Assembly: GCF_022201045.2 (NCBI RefSeq)
Contig: NC_068560.1
Span: 34,311,001 to 34,375,000 of the forward strand
Reading direction: 5' to 3'
Source: Citrus sinensis
Lineage: Eukaryota; Streptophyta; Magnoliopsida; Sapindales; Rutaceae
Length of the DNA stretch: 64,000 nucleotides
The position numbers and the translations under genes were made by a program. The notes beneath the pieces were generated by a model. It had not been told where the DNA came from. It saw only the letters and a program-made list of their open reading frames with translations, and ran no database searches. Of the stretch, positions 12,500 to 22,746 are shown piece by piece. Positions within the stretch are counted from its first letter, which is position 1, and the number at the start of each line of letters is the position of its first letter.

Positions 12500-12701
12500 G
12501 AGTAATGATACAGCCACAAACTTTTATACAAATTTATTTTGTACAAACTGATGTGGCATGATAAGATTGGTTGAATTAAATATCACTTGGCCCACATGAT
12601 TTGTTTTTATTAATTTATATTTTCATTCAACCAATGAATTAATGCCACGTCAGTTTGTACAAAATAAATTTATACAAGAGTTTGTGGCTGTATCATTACT
12701 C
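12500..12701. mobile_element. Fold-back MITE with 60-bp inverted ends and 9-bp target duplication (family B)
   Basis: The element is 202 bp. Its terminal inverted repeats, about 60 bp with four mismatches, start GAGTAATGATACAGCCACAA. A perfect 9-bp duplication, TTTGGCCTC, flanks it at 12491-12499 and 12702-12710. Long inverted ends and a 9-bp duplication fit a Mutator-like non-autonomous element. The ends differ from those of the 9612 and 59419 elements, so this is another family. Confidence 0.85.
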
Positions 12702-12710
12702 TTTGGCCTC

Positions 12711-13620
12711 ACACTCCACATAGTGCTCACTATTTCTTAACTTTTCACAAGATAATATTACCAAGTCGGCGCTTTTGTCAAGTTATAACTAATAAAATAT
12801 TAGAGATTGCACGCCTAGATGAACACATAAACGAATTGGAATGCTTTTTTTGTTATTCTTTTAACACTTATGTGTTATAATTATAAAGCTATATATATAT
12901 ATTAGAGATCTACTAACCGTTATCAATTTTATTATAACACAATTCACATATATTTATTGTCATTCAAATTAAAAAGGATATATCTACGTTAAAGGGTTTG
13001 TTTTGACTGATAAAATTACGTAAGAACATCATCAAAAGACTTTTTTAATTTTTATTTTTAAATACTAATTTGTTTAAATATGTGATAAATAGAAGTTTCC
13101 TTTCAAAAGGTTATTCAAATAGAAATAAGTTTCTATTATTTTAATAAAAAATTTTCCTCCACCAAGATAATAACAATTCTAACATTCTCTCCCATCAAGA
13201 ATGATAAGATAAAAAATAATATAATACTAACTTAAAGGATCTAAAAGGCTCTTCAAGTGATATGAATTGAAGGAATCACTATCTAATTTAAAGATCTTTT
13301 TAAAACTCCTTTTACTTTTGTGGCTTTTCTAGTGATGCTCTAACTTACTGTCTGTATGTTAGTTTTTAGGTCATGTCTACTTTGGAACTGTAATAAGACA
13401 GACAATAAATCACAATTACACACACAAAGTGATAAATAATAAAACATATATTATAATTTTGATCGTGTGGTTATGAAATGGTGTACCTTAGAGCAGTTCG
13501 AACATAGGCAAACACTTTTTTTTTTCTTCATTTTATCTCCATTTCAAATTATATAATCAAGTGGAGAATTTTGAGTTCGGAAGCGTACGCACCAAAATTG
13601 GAATGATCTTTCTTTAATTT
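12711..13620. other. Spacer upstream of the RNA-like locus
   Basis: AT-rich and without recognisable genes. The last few hundred bases lead into the promoter at 13637. Confidence 0.4.
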
Positions 13621-13636
13621 TCTTAATGAGCCGTAC

Positions 13637-13850
13637 TGGGCCTTCAAATGCAGCTACTCCACGGAAGCCGAAGCCCAGAACCAATCTCCAATTTTCTTCA
13701 CTTGTCGTGACTCATTTCATCTGCTAACTGCTACATTAGAACCCTAAAATTTTGCTCTCACCTACTCGCTTCTTTTCTTTCTTCCTCTCCAGTCTTTACC
13801 GTGGTCTTTATTTGGGTTCATTTTAAATTATTTTATTCTATAAAAAAAGT
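13637..13850 (+). promoter_or_regulatory. Site II + telobox promoter
   Basis: TGGGCC at 13637 and AGCCCA (inverse TGGGCT) at 13672 are site II elements (TGGGCY). A telobox-like AACCCTAAA lies at 13740-13748. A pyrimidine-rich stretch, 13765-13800, follows, and a TATAAAAA motif lies near 13838. In plants, paired site II and telobox motifs are typical of ribosomal protein genes and of snoRNA genes and clusters. No ribosomal protein frame follows; the repeated RNA-like units do. Transcription to the right is inferred. Confidence 0.5.
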
Positions 13851-13890
13851 GTTTTGTTTTATTTTTTTTAATTTTTAAATTAGAAATTTA

Positions 13891-14133
13891 CCCGATGATG
13901 GAAAAACTGTGCAATGTATTGAGCGGTTGCCGTGGTTTTTTGTTCAATCGCTAGCCTTTACTCACCGCCGCCGTCTCCACCACCACCTCCACCACCACCA
14001 CATTTACCTCTTTATACATACACGCATACACACACATATATATATGCACGTGCGGCGGTGTGTAAAGGCTTCTGATGAACGACATTGGCAGTAAGCCGTG
14101 AATGATCGGTTCAAAGCTATGAGATCTGAGGGC
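13891..14133 (+). ncRNA. Structured RNA-like unit, copy 1 (C/D-box-like)
   Basis: The unit opens with CCC and box C-like GATGATGG (13894-13901) and closes with box D CTGA (14126-14129) followed by GGGC. CCC can pair with GGG to form the short terminal stem of a C/D RNA. Inside, AGCCTTTACTCACCGCCGC (13953-13971) pairs with 14052-14070, 18 of 19 positions, to form a long hairpin. Its loop is a CCACCACCT and CA/TA microsatellite. A second box C-like TGATGAA lies at 14073-14079, just 3' of the hairpin. At 243 nt it is far longer than a normal C/D snoRNA (70-100 nt). The short frames here are antisense or microsatellite reading. No rRNA or snRNA target was identified. Confidence 0.45.
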
Positions 14134-14787
14134 TACCACTCACATTACAAATTTTTCTTTTTCAAGAATAATTTTCTTTATTTTGTGCTTTATTTTTTCG
14201 GTAATGTTGTGAATTTAGTAATTTGTCGGTTTTTTCGGTTCCACGGTTTTTTCTGCCACCCCTCACATTAAACCGATGCTTTTATTTGGTTTTAAAATTG
14301 TATTCGAGTGAATGATGATACGTGCACTGGGCTCTGAGCGGATTTTTCACCGCGTCTATTGATGGAAATGCAGGCTAGAAAGCTTTATCTGATCTTACAT
14401 TTGCTTACTTTGCGCTGCAAGCTTGATTATTGGATTATAATTTATGCATTAGCTTTTCTTTTTTATTATATTTCGCCATTCATGGCTGCGTATTGACTTG
14501 CAATCTTATCACTGTTTGTAATTGGTGGGCTTGAACAATATAGTTTTTATTTTTGGTTTGCTAAAAACATTTGCTGTTATGATGATGGATTTTGGTTGAT
14601 GAATTGTTAAAGTAATTACTTGCTCGGATAACTGTTCTCAAAATGTATTTGTCTAGTACAAAAAATGTTTTTATTTACTTAATCTTGTATTATAAACTTT
14701 TCATAGGTTTTAGGTTCTGTAGTTCAGTCAGTTAATAGTAGCTTTGCCTTCTTTTTTTGTGTTAATATGTTTTTGGTATAGGCTTTT

Positions 14788-14886
14788 GCCCAATGATGGA
14801 AAACTCATTATGTGGAGTGGTAGCATGGATATTCGTTTTGAGTCTCTACATTTATCATTACTGTTGTAATCATCATCATCATCATC

Positions 14887-14926
<40 letters not shown>

Positions 14927-15095
14927 TCCCCCCTTTTAGGTCAACTGCTAAGCTACATATAATGTAACTTAGCAGCTGCTTTCTTTCTTTCTTTCTAATA
15001 TCTTCTTGTTACAATGGATAATGATGGGTAAAGGCTCTTAACGAACCCATTTCGCTAAACCATCAATGACCAGTATAGCTATGAGATCTGAGGGC
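14788..15095 (+). ncRNA. Structured RNA-like unit, copy 2
   Basis: GCCC and box C-like AATGATGGAAA (14788-14802) open the unit; ATGAGATCTGAGGGC (15081-15095), containing box D CTGA, closes it. GCCC pairs with GGGC. The inner hairpin joins 14840-14869 to about 15009-15037: the 5' arm GAGTCTCTACATTTATC faces a 3' arm whose complement reads GAGCCTTTACCCATCATT. The loop carries (ATC)n, (CT)n and (TTTC)n microsatellites and a 30-bp palindrome (about 14945-14976). Sequence differs from copy 1 in both arms while pairing is kept. The 3' third (GTAAAGGCT ... GCTATGAGATCTGAGGGCT) is clearly homologous to copy 1. Confidence 0.45.
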
Positions 15096-15210
15096 TATTT
15101 AATTTTTTATTTATTTCATCTGCTTTGGATGTCATTTCATTGCCTTCTGACTCTTTCCCTACTGTCATCCTTTTCAGTATATGTTCTATATCTCAAGTTT
15201 GAAATCTACA

Positions 15211-15426
15211 GCTTCAACAATGATGGAAACTCGTTAAGTCTAGTGAGTGCATTGGTTTTTGTTATTAGCCTCCATTATCACTTTTCTACCTCCTCTGGAT
15301 CGTTGTTGTAAATGTTGTTGTTGTTGTTGTTGTTTATTGTTGACTATATCTTTGGAGGTATGGATTGGCTTTTAATGAGAATCATGAACTTCACTGTCTA
15401 TAAATTGACTTATGAGATCTGAGGTT
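15211..15426 (+). ncRNA. Structured RNA-like unit, copy 3
   Basis: Box C-like AATGATGGAAACTCGTT starts at 15219 and box D CTGA is at 15419-15422. The terminal stem is AAC with GTT instead of GCC with GGC, a paired change relative to copies 2 and 4. The inner hairpin joins about 15255-15293 with 15354-15380 (AGCCTCCAT facing the complement AGCCAATCCAT). The loop is a (GTT)n microsatellite. The 3' third (GGCTTTTAATGAGAATCATGA) matches copy 4 best. Confidence 0.4.
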
Positions 15427-15501
15427 TCAATGAATCCTTTTGTTACTTATTTCTTCTTTCACTAATTCTTTCTTTATGTTTATTTTGCGTTGATTTTTTT
15501 T

Positions 15502-15599
15502 CTCATATTGTTTATTTAAGTTATGAGCATTTAATTTGAATAAACACTTTCTCATATTGTTTATTTAAGTTATGGGCATTTAATTTGAATAAACACTTT
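15502..15599 (+). repeat. 49-bp tandem duplication
   Basis: 15502-15550 and 15551-15599 are adjacent copies that differ at one base (GAGCAT versus GGGCAT). It lies between units 3 and 3b of the RNA-like cluster and is a recent local duplication. Confidence 0.9.
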
Positions 15600-15613
15600 G
15601 TGCAGTGCCATCT

Positions 15614-15661
15614 AGTTGAGATGGCAAAATCTCTTATGTGAAAACAAGAGATCTGAGAATT
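15614..15661 (+). ncRNA. Possible shrunken RNA-like unit (copy 3b)
   Basis: GAGATGGCAAAATCTCTTATGTG resembles the 5' part of copy 2 (GATGGAAAACTCATTATGTG), and AAGAGATCTGAG resembles the shared 3' end. The hairpin domain between them is missing. The outer bases AGTT and AATT can pair, as the terminal stems of the other copies do. At 48 nt this may be a deletion remnant or chance similarity. Confidence 0.25.
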
Positions 15662-15664
15662 GGA

Positions 15665-16548
15665 CCGCACTCACATGGGTGGAGAGGGGGTTGAATCACC
15701 ATTAGGCTGAATATCAAAATAAAAAGCGATGAGCATTTAATAGTCAGTTTTTGGAATTTTGTGAAGACTTGTGAGTTTTTTATTTATGCTGTTCTACTCT
15801 TAACTCATATTTTATCATTCATGAAATGTTTATAATCAATCTTCTCAAGCGTAACATGTAATGATTTAATCAATCTTCTCAACCATTAAGTGTGACTTAG
15901 GTGATTTTAGTTAAAAATATTTTCTGATTCCAGTTCTTTCTAATTGCAATCTATTCATAATCATGGAACTTCCATTTTTTCTTCCTCTTTTGCTCTACCT
16001 GCAGCTATCTTTTTGCATAATGTGCTTTTAGTTTGAGATTCCGTCTGCTATGGCACTCAATCATCTACCATTCCGGTTCCAGTTTCTGATATAAATGTGA
16101 ATCAATCTTGTGCAATAAAGTATTTTTATTGTCAAAGTTGACCTTTGTACTCCTGATACATGCCTGCCTTGTGCTTGAAATTTCATCAATTAAATTCCTG
16201 TGCGTTATCGGTTTAAGTTCATGAGCACTTTGATAGTTCAGATAAGCGACTCATTTGACAAGGTTAGTAATGACCCTCTGTTTAGTCCATGTTATGTCTC
16301 AGTAGCATTCTGTCAAAATTGGAAAATTTCAAACTGACTATTCCTTCTGAAACTGTCTTGTTTGGCTGCTCCAGTTTGATTAGTTGGTTTTGGTTAAGTT
16401 TTTGTTTGTCAGGCATTCATGCTTCTATAACTTAGATGATTGTCAACTCTGGTGTTTTGTTTATGATTTGCTAATTGTTGAAAGATGGGTTAGATTGTTT
16501 ACTAATATACCCTTAAAAAGGGTTTTACCATTGTGATATTTTGCATCT
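15665..16548. other. Sequence between RNA-like units 3b and 4
   Basis: Intron-like, T-rich sequence without a coding frame or a further unit. If the cluster is one transcript, this is linker or intron. Confidence 0.35.
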
Positions 16549-16720
16549 GCCCAATGATGGAAACTCGTTGTGTTGTTTGGTGGCTTTAATTTTCATTGCG
16601 AACCCCATCTTTGCTGCCACTCTATGCCATCATTCATTGGTGCTAACTTTTGCTGCTGCTGCTTTTGGTTCTTCTTATTCTTCATCGTAATCATCTTTTT
16701 CTTCTTCTTCTCAATTATTG

Positions 16721-16752
<32 letters not shown>

Positions 16753-16891
16753 GTGGTTATTGTTATCACAATTGATGGTGGTGGTGGGTGGTAGCTATGG
16801 TGCTCATCTGATCACCATTTAAGATGTGGAATGGCTTGCAGTGAAAATCATAACCTTCTGCATGAACTGACTTGCAATGAGATCTGAGGGC
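16549..16891 (+). ncRNA. Structured RNA-like unit, copy 4
   Basis: GCCC with AATGATGGAAACTCGTT (16549-16569) opens it, and AATGAGATCTGAGGGC (16876-16891) closes it. The inner hairpin joins 16590-16612 (TTTTCATTGCGAACCCCATC) with 16821-16848, mostly by Watson-Crick and G-U pairs. The loop contains TTC, ATT and GGT microsatellites. This copy keeps box C-like, box D and terminal stem all in good form. The open frame across 16570-16794 is largely microsatellite translation and is not credible as protein. Confidence 0.45.
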
Positions 16892-16894
16892 CAT

Positions 16895-17920
16895 GCTACT
16901 TCCTTTTGAGTTTGTAAAAGATTGCGTAGTAATTCTTTTGAGCATGGGAGTCTTTTTTATTTTCATTTACTTCATCAATTTAATCTGTTTTTAGTTAGTT
17001 TTCGACCTTGCAGGGTATTGGACTCTTGGCCCTTCCTGTTGGTACCACAATGAGTTATTTGCGGAGGTTTCCTTTGTGGCAATGTGATTACAGATCATTG
17101 TAAATCTTTAGCAAAATAATAGCAAGAGTTCAATAAGAACTTACAAATTTTTAACGGTTATTTTCATTTTTCCAATGCTCCTCATTATTTGCACTAAGTG
17201 TTATATTATTCATTATTTTTGGTGCCTCATTTGAATAAAATTCTATTCCAAGTTTACCTAATCTCTAAATAAGTACCGAGATTGGCAAATGATTCTGCTT
17301 ATTATCTAATATAATTGAAAATTCATTCTGAATGTTATTAATATGTAGCTTCAGGACACTGGTGCAAGCTTCGATAGCGTCAACTGAATATTAGCATACC
17401 CATGATTGTAAATTTCCTAATGATATCGCGAAGAGAGTAAAAAAAAAAAAAAAAGGTGTAGCTTCTCAAGTAAAGTATCTTTTAGCAGGAGATCTGATGA
17501 TTTTTTTTTTTTTTGTTTCCTTTCGCAAAAACTTGTGAATTTTGGTTTTTTTTTTTTTTCAAAGAATAAGTGAATAACTACGACTATTATTAAATCTTAT
17601 GTTATTTGAAAACTGAAAACTGAGTTAAATGGTATCAAAACAAATCATCAATATGTAGTTTGGTGTTAAGGAGACGCGTCTCTGCGGTTCTGCTGCTGTG
17701 GTAGGCTACTAGTAGCACACTGAGAAAAAGTAAACAAATATACAGTAAATGAAAAAAAAAAAAAAAAAAAGAGGAAAAGGTAAATAACAAAAAGAAGCCA
17801 AACAGGGTCTTAAAAGCTAAAAAGCCCGGAAATCCTCGCCTGCTGGCTGCTGGCTGCTGGCTGCTGCATTACATACGTTTCCTAAAGCAACAGAGACAAA
17901 CGTTTTCCCGCCACGGGGAG
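16895..17920. other. Spacer and 5' leader of the WD40 gene
   Basis: No further RNA-like unit is seen. A GGCTGCT repeat at 17843-17866 lies in the probable leader of the gene that starts at 17921. Two poly-A runs (17440 and 17752) are unremarkable. Confidence 0.4.
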
Positions 17921-19419
17921 ATGGTGGTGCTAGAGGCGAAGAGTCTGCGAAAGGCAGAGGTTCCGTTATCTCTGATTGAGAATCCATCTCCTGGAAACAT
18001 TCAGTCCACCCGCCTCGCTCTCCACGTAATTCATACATTCCCTCTCTCCCTCTATTCAATTTAATTCTCTCTCTGTTCCGTCTGCGTTTAATAATAATCT
18101 TTTCTTTCTTTTCGCAGGTTAATGAGGACGGCTGCTCTTGTTTTGTCTACATTGCTTCTGGTTGCCACCTCTACAAGCTCCAGGTTCCTTTAAAGATAGT
18201 TTTATTAGTTCATTTCTTTTAGCTGTTGACTTTTTATTTATTATTATTATCTATTTTTCTCTTGTAGGTTATGATGGATGATTGGTTTGTTAGTGAAGGC
18301 AAAGACAGTCTCTTCATTCCTGAACAGACACCGGTACTTCAAGCTATCAATTTATTTTCCATTTGTTTCCTTTCCCCTTTTTCCTTTTAAAATTTATTAT
18401 TATTATTTTTTTATAAAGGTCATGGATTCTTCAATGCTTAACCGATGTCCCCATCGTTCAGAAGTTCAGAGTATAGCCCTTGCTGAGACTGATAGTGAGT
18501 GACTTGTGTTTACCTTGATAGTGTTTGATTTCTCTACTCTGTCTTAGAGTTGAACTTTTTTTACATATTTTTGATTCATCATTATCTTCTTGACAATGTT
18601 TTGGATGATTTTTTTTTTTAAATTGTTCTCTATTGTCACCTTATGCCTTGCAGGTAGTGGTTATATGGTTTTGGGAAGTGTGGATTCTTATGGTCACCTT
18701 ATTGTCTCTAAGCTGGATACCAGTGGTAAAGGTACCTCTTGTCTTAATCTTTGTCATGGCAGGCATTGCCTAATCCAAATGTTTACAATGCGTATGCAAT
18801 GTTCTTTACATGTGTATGTTGGCAATTATCTAATCGTTGCATGTCTCAGAGGGAAAAGATATGAAGTTGGATTTTTTGTCTTACTCGACAATCTGGTGGC
18901 TGCCAGGCACAATGTTGTTGTAATGTTTGGTTAAATTTTATTTTATTTTAATTTTAGACAATGTTTTAAATTCTGTCCACGTTCTGCCTTGCTAAATTTA
19001 CAGAGTTCAATTGTTTGTGTGCATTTGTCCCATTGTCGTATAAATCTTTCCATTGTTCTCTGAATGAAATTTTGTCAAGCATAATTTTACCAATTTTGAG
19101 GGACATATAATGCTTTTCTTCATTGAATTACAAGGCTATAGCTGAATGTATTTCCATTATTTGTTTTTCTGGTGGTTTCTGCTTCATTTTTACCTCTATG
19201 GCTCTGTAAAACTGCTTATCAATGTATGCCACTGAAATTTTCAGATGTGGACAGGCTTACATATTCAGTATTGCCTCAGGATTGTGGTGTTGGAGAAGGT
19301 AGTTGGTCAGGGCTTTGCTTCAGTCCAAGTCAATGGTCCATGGTACCTAGCTTCTTTTATAAACTAATTTGCTAATTTATTTCATTTTAAAATGTGTATC
19401 TTTTGCTTGGATTGAAGTT

Positions 19420-19461
<42 letters not shown>

Positions 19462-22177
19462 GTATAATTTAAACTCAAGTTATACATCCTTTTCAACTGA
19501 TTAGTCTCTAATTCTAGGCAGCTGTTGCACGTAGCTTCAGCAAAAGCATTGATGTTTATGACCAAGATATCCATCTTCGGACTTTACGTACGTAAGTATA
19601 ACTGAGGAAGCTGCCCCTTTCCTCTTTCCCATTTCTTTTTCCTTTTGGCTAATAAAAATTTAGTAGTCTATCTGCTTTATTATTCTTAAATATCTTCATC
19701 AACCTTCTATTTGGTTTTCATGTTTCTGTCCTGGACTTTTCCTTTTTTTGTGTATTATGTTGCGTTCTTCTAGTAGTGGCTTACTTTGACAACAGTGGTA
19801 TTCGACATTCTTCTGTTCTTCAGTAGTACATGAGATCAGGTTTAGTTGTGTTGAGTAACTATTTGTACTGATTTTCCTGTTTACACATTCTGATTTAGAT
19901 AACTATATTTCAGTCTCTGGTATCCGTCATCATTGAATTTCGTACAAAATTTAAGTCCTGTAAATGGAGGTCCAAATATGTTAGCAGTTACTGAAGGCTG
20001 TCAGGTAAATTTTGTGACTTTCTTATATTACGTGTTCTTAATAAATAAAATGAACTTATGCTCCTCTAATCTATATCTTCTTTCGTGCCGGTCTTCACTT
20101 TTGGAAATTGCTGCAGCTAACTATATGGGATTTGAGAATGAAAGAAAATGGTGGTTGTCTACATCGAATTTGTGGTTCTGTTGGCGATATCTTGTATGCT
20201 GTTTGCAGTTCTTCAACGGGTAATATTGCAGTTGCTGGGGCTGACCGTACTGTGACCATTTATGATCCTCGCAGGTTGGACATCATTAGATTGGTTGAAC
20301 TACGCATATCACACGTTCTAAATTATGCAGTCTCGTTTGAATTCTTAAGAGTACTATATGTTTATTGTTGATGATTTTGTATATCAGAATACTAATTAGC
20401 AGAAAATGGAGATACAATATACATCACCTCGAACTGAAATTGATCCTAACTTCTATTTATATCTTGTATCTAGATGGTCAGCACTATCAAGATGGGTGCA
20501 CTGTTCAAAATATGAGGTCAGTCGATTTATCTGACAACCTTCTGCTAATTGGTTCTTGTCATTTTTTAGTTCTTTTCCAGTTAGCCTGTATGGAAAATAA
20601 GGACAGACTTGGTTGATCCAATCAAATGTTGTTTAATTTGTTTAACTTGGCATTAGCCGTGAACAACATAGGATATACCTGCAATTTCTTCACCATATTC
20701 TATTGTTGCCATTCTTGTCTTCAGTAAATTCCACTTTTCATTTGACTACTGAACTTTTGTGGGATATAGCATTGCAGCTAGAGATTACCGTTCTTTCCTT
20801 TTTGGCATTGCAGATAACTGGACTTTCTTTTTCATCAATTGACTCCAATTACATCTATGTGCAAGGGGTTGATTATGAGGTGATTATGAAATTTTTAAAT
20901 CAATTCTTTCTTTTCTCTTAGTTCTTCTTCTACTCAATAATTTGAGCTTCATGTTCAAGCTGCTCATTTCAACATTTGATCGCTCAATTTATTATTAAAT
21001 TACCTGTGATTTGTTTTGATGTTATTTAATTTGAAGCTAAGTTCATATCATTTTTCTTCTTGTTAATGAAATAAGAAGATACCCATAAAGCAAGCTTGCT
21101 TTTGTTTCCTTAGTTCCTGACTGCCACTTTGATGGTAGGTACTTGACTACTTGGACCAATTATAACATGTAGAATGATTAGACTGTAGTGATCACGTGGC
21201 ATGCAGTTGTGTGGATTCAGGAAAGAAATTGTGGGGTGAGGTGAATCAGTTTTAAGTGTGCATCCAGTGCTAGATTAAGAGCATAAAGAATAACCTTTCA
21301 TTGCCAAGTTTTTCTCTTATCAAGTTCAGTAGAAGAACTGATGATGTTTCAGTAGTTTGGGTACTAATATGCAAAAAACACATAATGTGGAATATCTTTC
21401 TTGATTTTTGATTGCTTTAATTGCTCTGAAATAACAACATATATCGCAGGTCTTTTGTGGACAGTGGAGAGAGAGCAGTAAGGTATTTGCTTTTAGAGGA
21501 GACTCAAACTGGCTTGGGTTCAGTAAGGTATTAGATTCTTCTGAAGTCACTGTGTCTGCAGTCCATGCATCACAGAAATTAGCCTCTGATAGCCTGAAAT
21601 GATGCTGATACCATGCATTCAATTTAGAGTGCATTAGTTTTTTTTTTTTTTTTTTTTTTTTTTTCCCCTCTTTCGGTGATCCTCGACGGAAAGAGGGAAA
21701 TTTATTAATTGAAATAAAATAAAAATTGAAAGTGGTGGTGCTAAAGCAAAGTTGGAAAAGTTGTCCCGACTTACAGGTTCATGTGCTAAAGCATGCTTTC
21801 TATTTCAGTTTGAAGCTAAGATTGATTGCTATTATGAAGAATATTATAACTTTTGTCCATGCCTATATATGATGTGGCTGTAAATAAACTTGTAGAAACC
21901 AAAGGTGTAATTTATTCAGAGATGGTTAGCAAAGACATTGACTCAGAACTGAGCAGTGGGATTGTTTCAGTTCTGGAATTGAATTAGTTATGATGAGAGC
22001 TTATAGTATTGATATAGGAAAAATGCCGATAATCTCACAGCTTTAGTTGTTATTTCTTGTTGGCAGTGCTCTAACAGGGATGTATTGGGTGGATGGTCAG
22101 ATTCGGGGAGCATCTTTGTGGCTGATGTTGTAGCTAAAGAGAATGAGATAAGTGCGTTGAAAGGTCTCGTCAATTGA
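17921..22177 (+). CDS. WD40-repeat protein, WDR73-like
   Basis: Thirteen exons join in one frame to give 369 residues: 17921-18025, 18118-18183, 18268-18333, 18419-18494, 18654-18731, 19245-19342, 19518-19591, 19914-20004, 20117-20274, 20474-20516, 20814-20879, 21450-21527, 22067-22177. All introns follow GT-AG. Degenerate WD repeats are visible: GYMVLGSVDSYGHLIVSKLD, CQLTIWDLRM, NIAVAGADRTVTIYDPRRW and DVLGGWSDSGSIFVADVV. The likely fold is a single beta-propeller that serves as a protein-binding scaffold. Length and a weak-repeat propeller with an internal YDPRR-type motif resemble WDR73 of animals (378 residues) and its plant relatives. That name is a judgement; 'transducin/WD40 superfamily protein' is safe. 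The start (MVVLEAKSLRKAEV) is the first ATG on a GC-rich leader and is in frame with every later exon. Confidence 0.85.
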
Positions 22178-22624
22178 TATCCCTAGTGGTTGTTCAGCTA
22201 TCTTCTAATACCTAAGTTGCTTTTCACTTGCCACATGTCCAAGTTTGATAAATCAGGGGCCTCTCTTAGCATTTCCGCAAGCTGTCATTTCAGGCATTGA
22301 CACATGCTCCAGTCAAGCATTCAATTAACTGATGATCTCATTCCACAACGAAAATACAAGTAGTCGTTTGCGGTCATTCATTTCTTGTCTTCCTGATATG
22401 TAGCATGATTTCAGTTTGGTCTTTAACCATCCAAGCTGGGGTCAGCCTAAGGTAAGGATCTGATGTCTTGGACATTTACTTGTATGTTGTGTATTTTGGT
22501 TAAGCAGCTTTATCTTGAGCCAAGTGAACAGTATTCACAAATGCCAAAAAAAGAAAGGTTGAGAAAAAAATGGAGAAGAAAAGTGAGGTGAGATGTAACT
22601 TGATTGTATGGAAGAAGACTGCTT

Positions 22625-22746
22625 GAAATTTGCAATCCTCCCAAGTACTTTTCACCGATTTCATGATCACTTTAACTGTCAATTTTGAAATTTGCAATCC
22701 TCCTATTACTTTTCACCGATTTCGTGATCATTTCAACCGTCAACAG
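22625..22746 (+). repeat. 62-bp tandem duplication
   Basis: GAAATTTGCAATCCTCC begins at 22625 and again at 22687. The two copies share about 90 percent of bases. It lies downstream of the WD40 gene and has no visible function. Confidence 0.85.

Noticed and set aside
13738-13748. Plant telomerase RNA gene, because of the CCCTAAA motif
   Set aside because: The motif is a promoter telobox; there is no upstream sequence element with TATA spacing typical of that gene, and no template-like motif inside the units.
16570-16794. 74-residue open frame
   Set aside because: Mostly translation of TTC/ATT/GGT microsatellites inside RNA-like unit 4.
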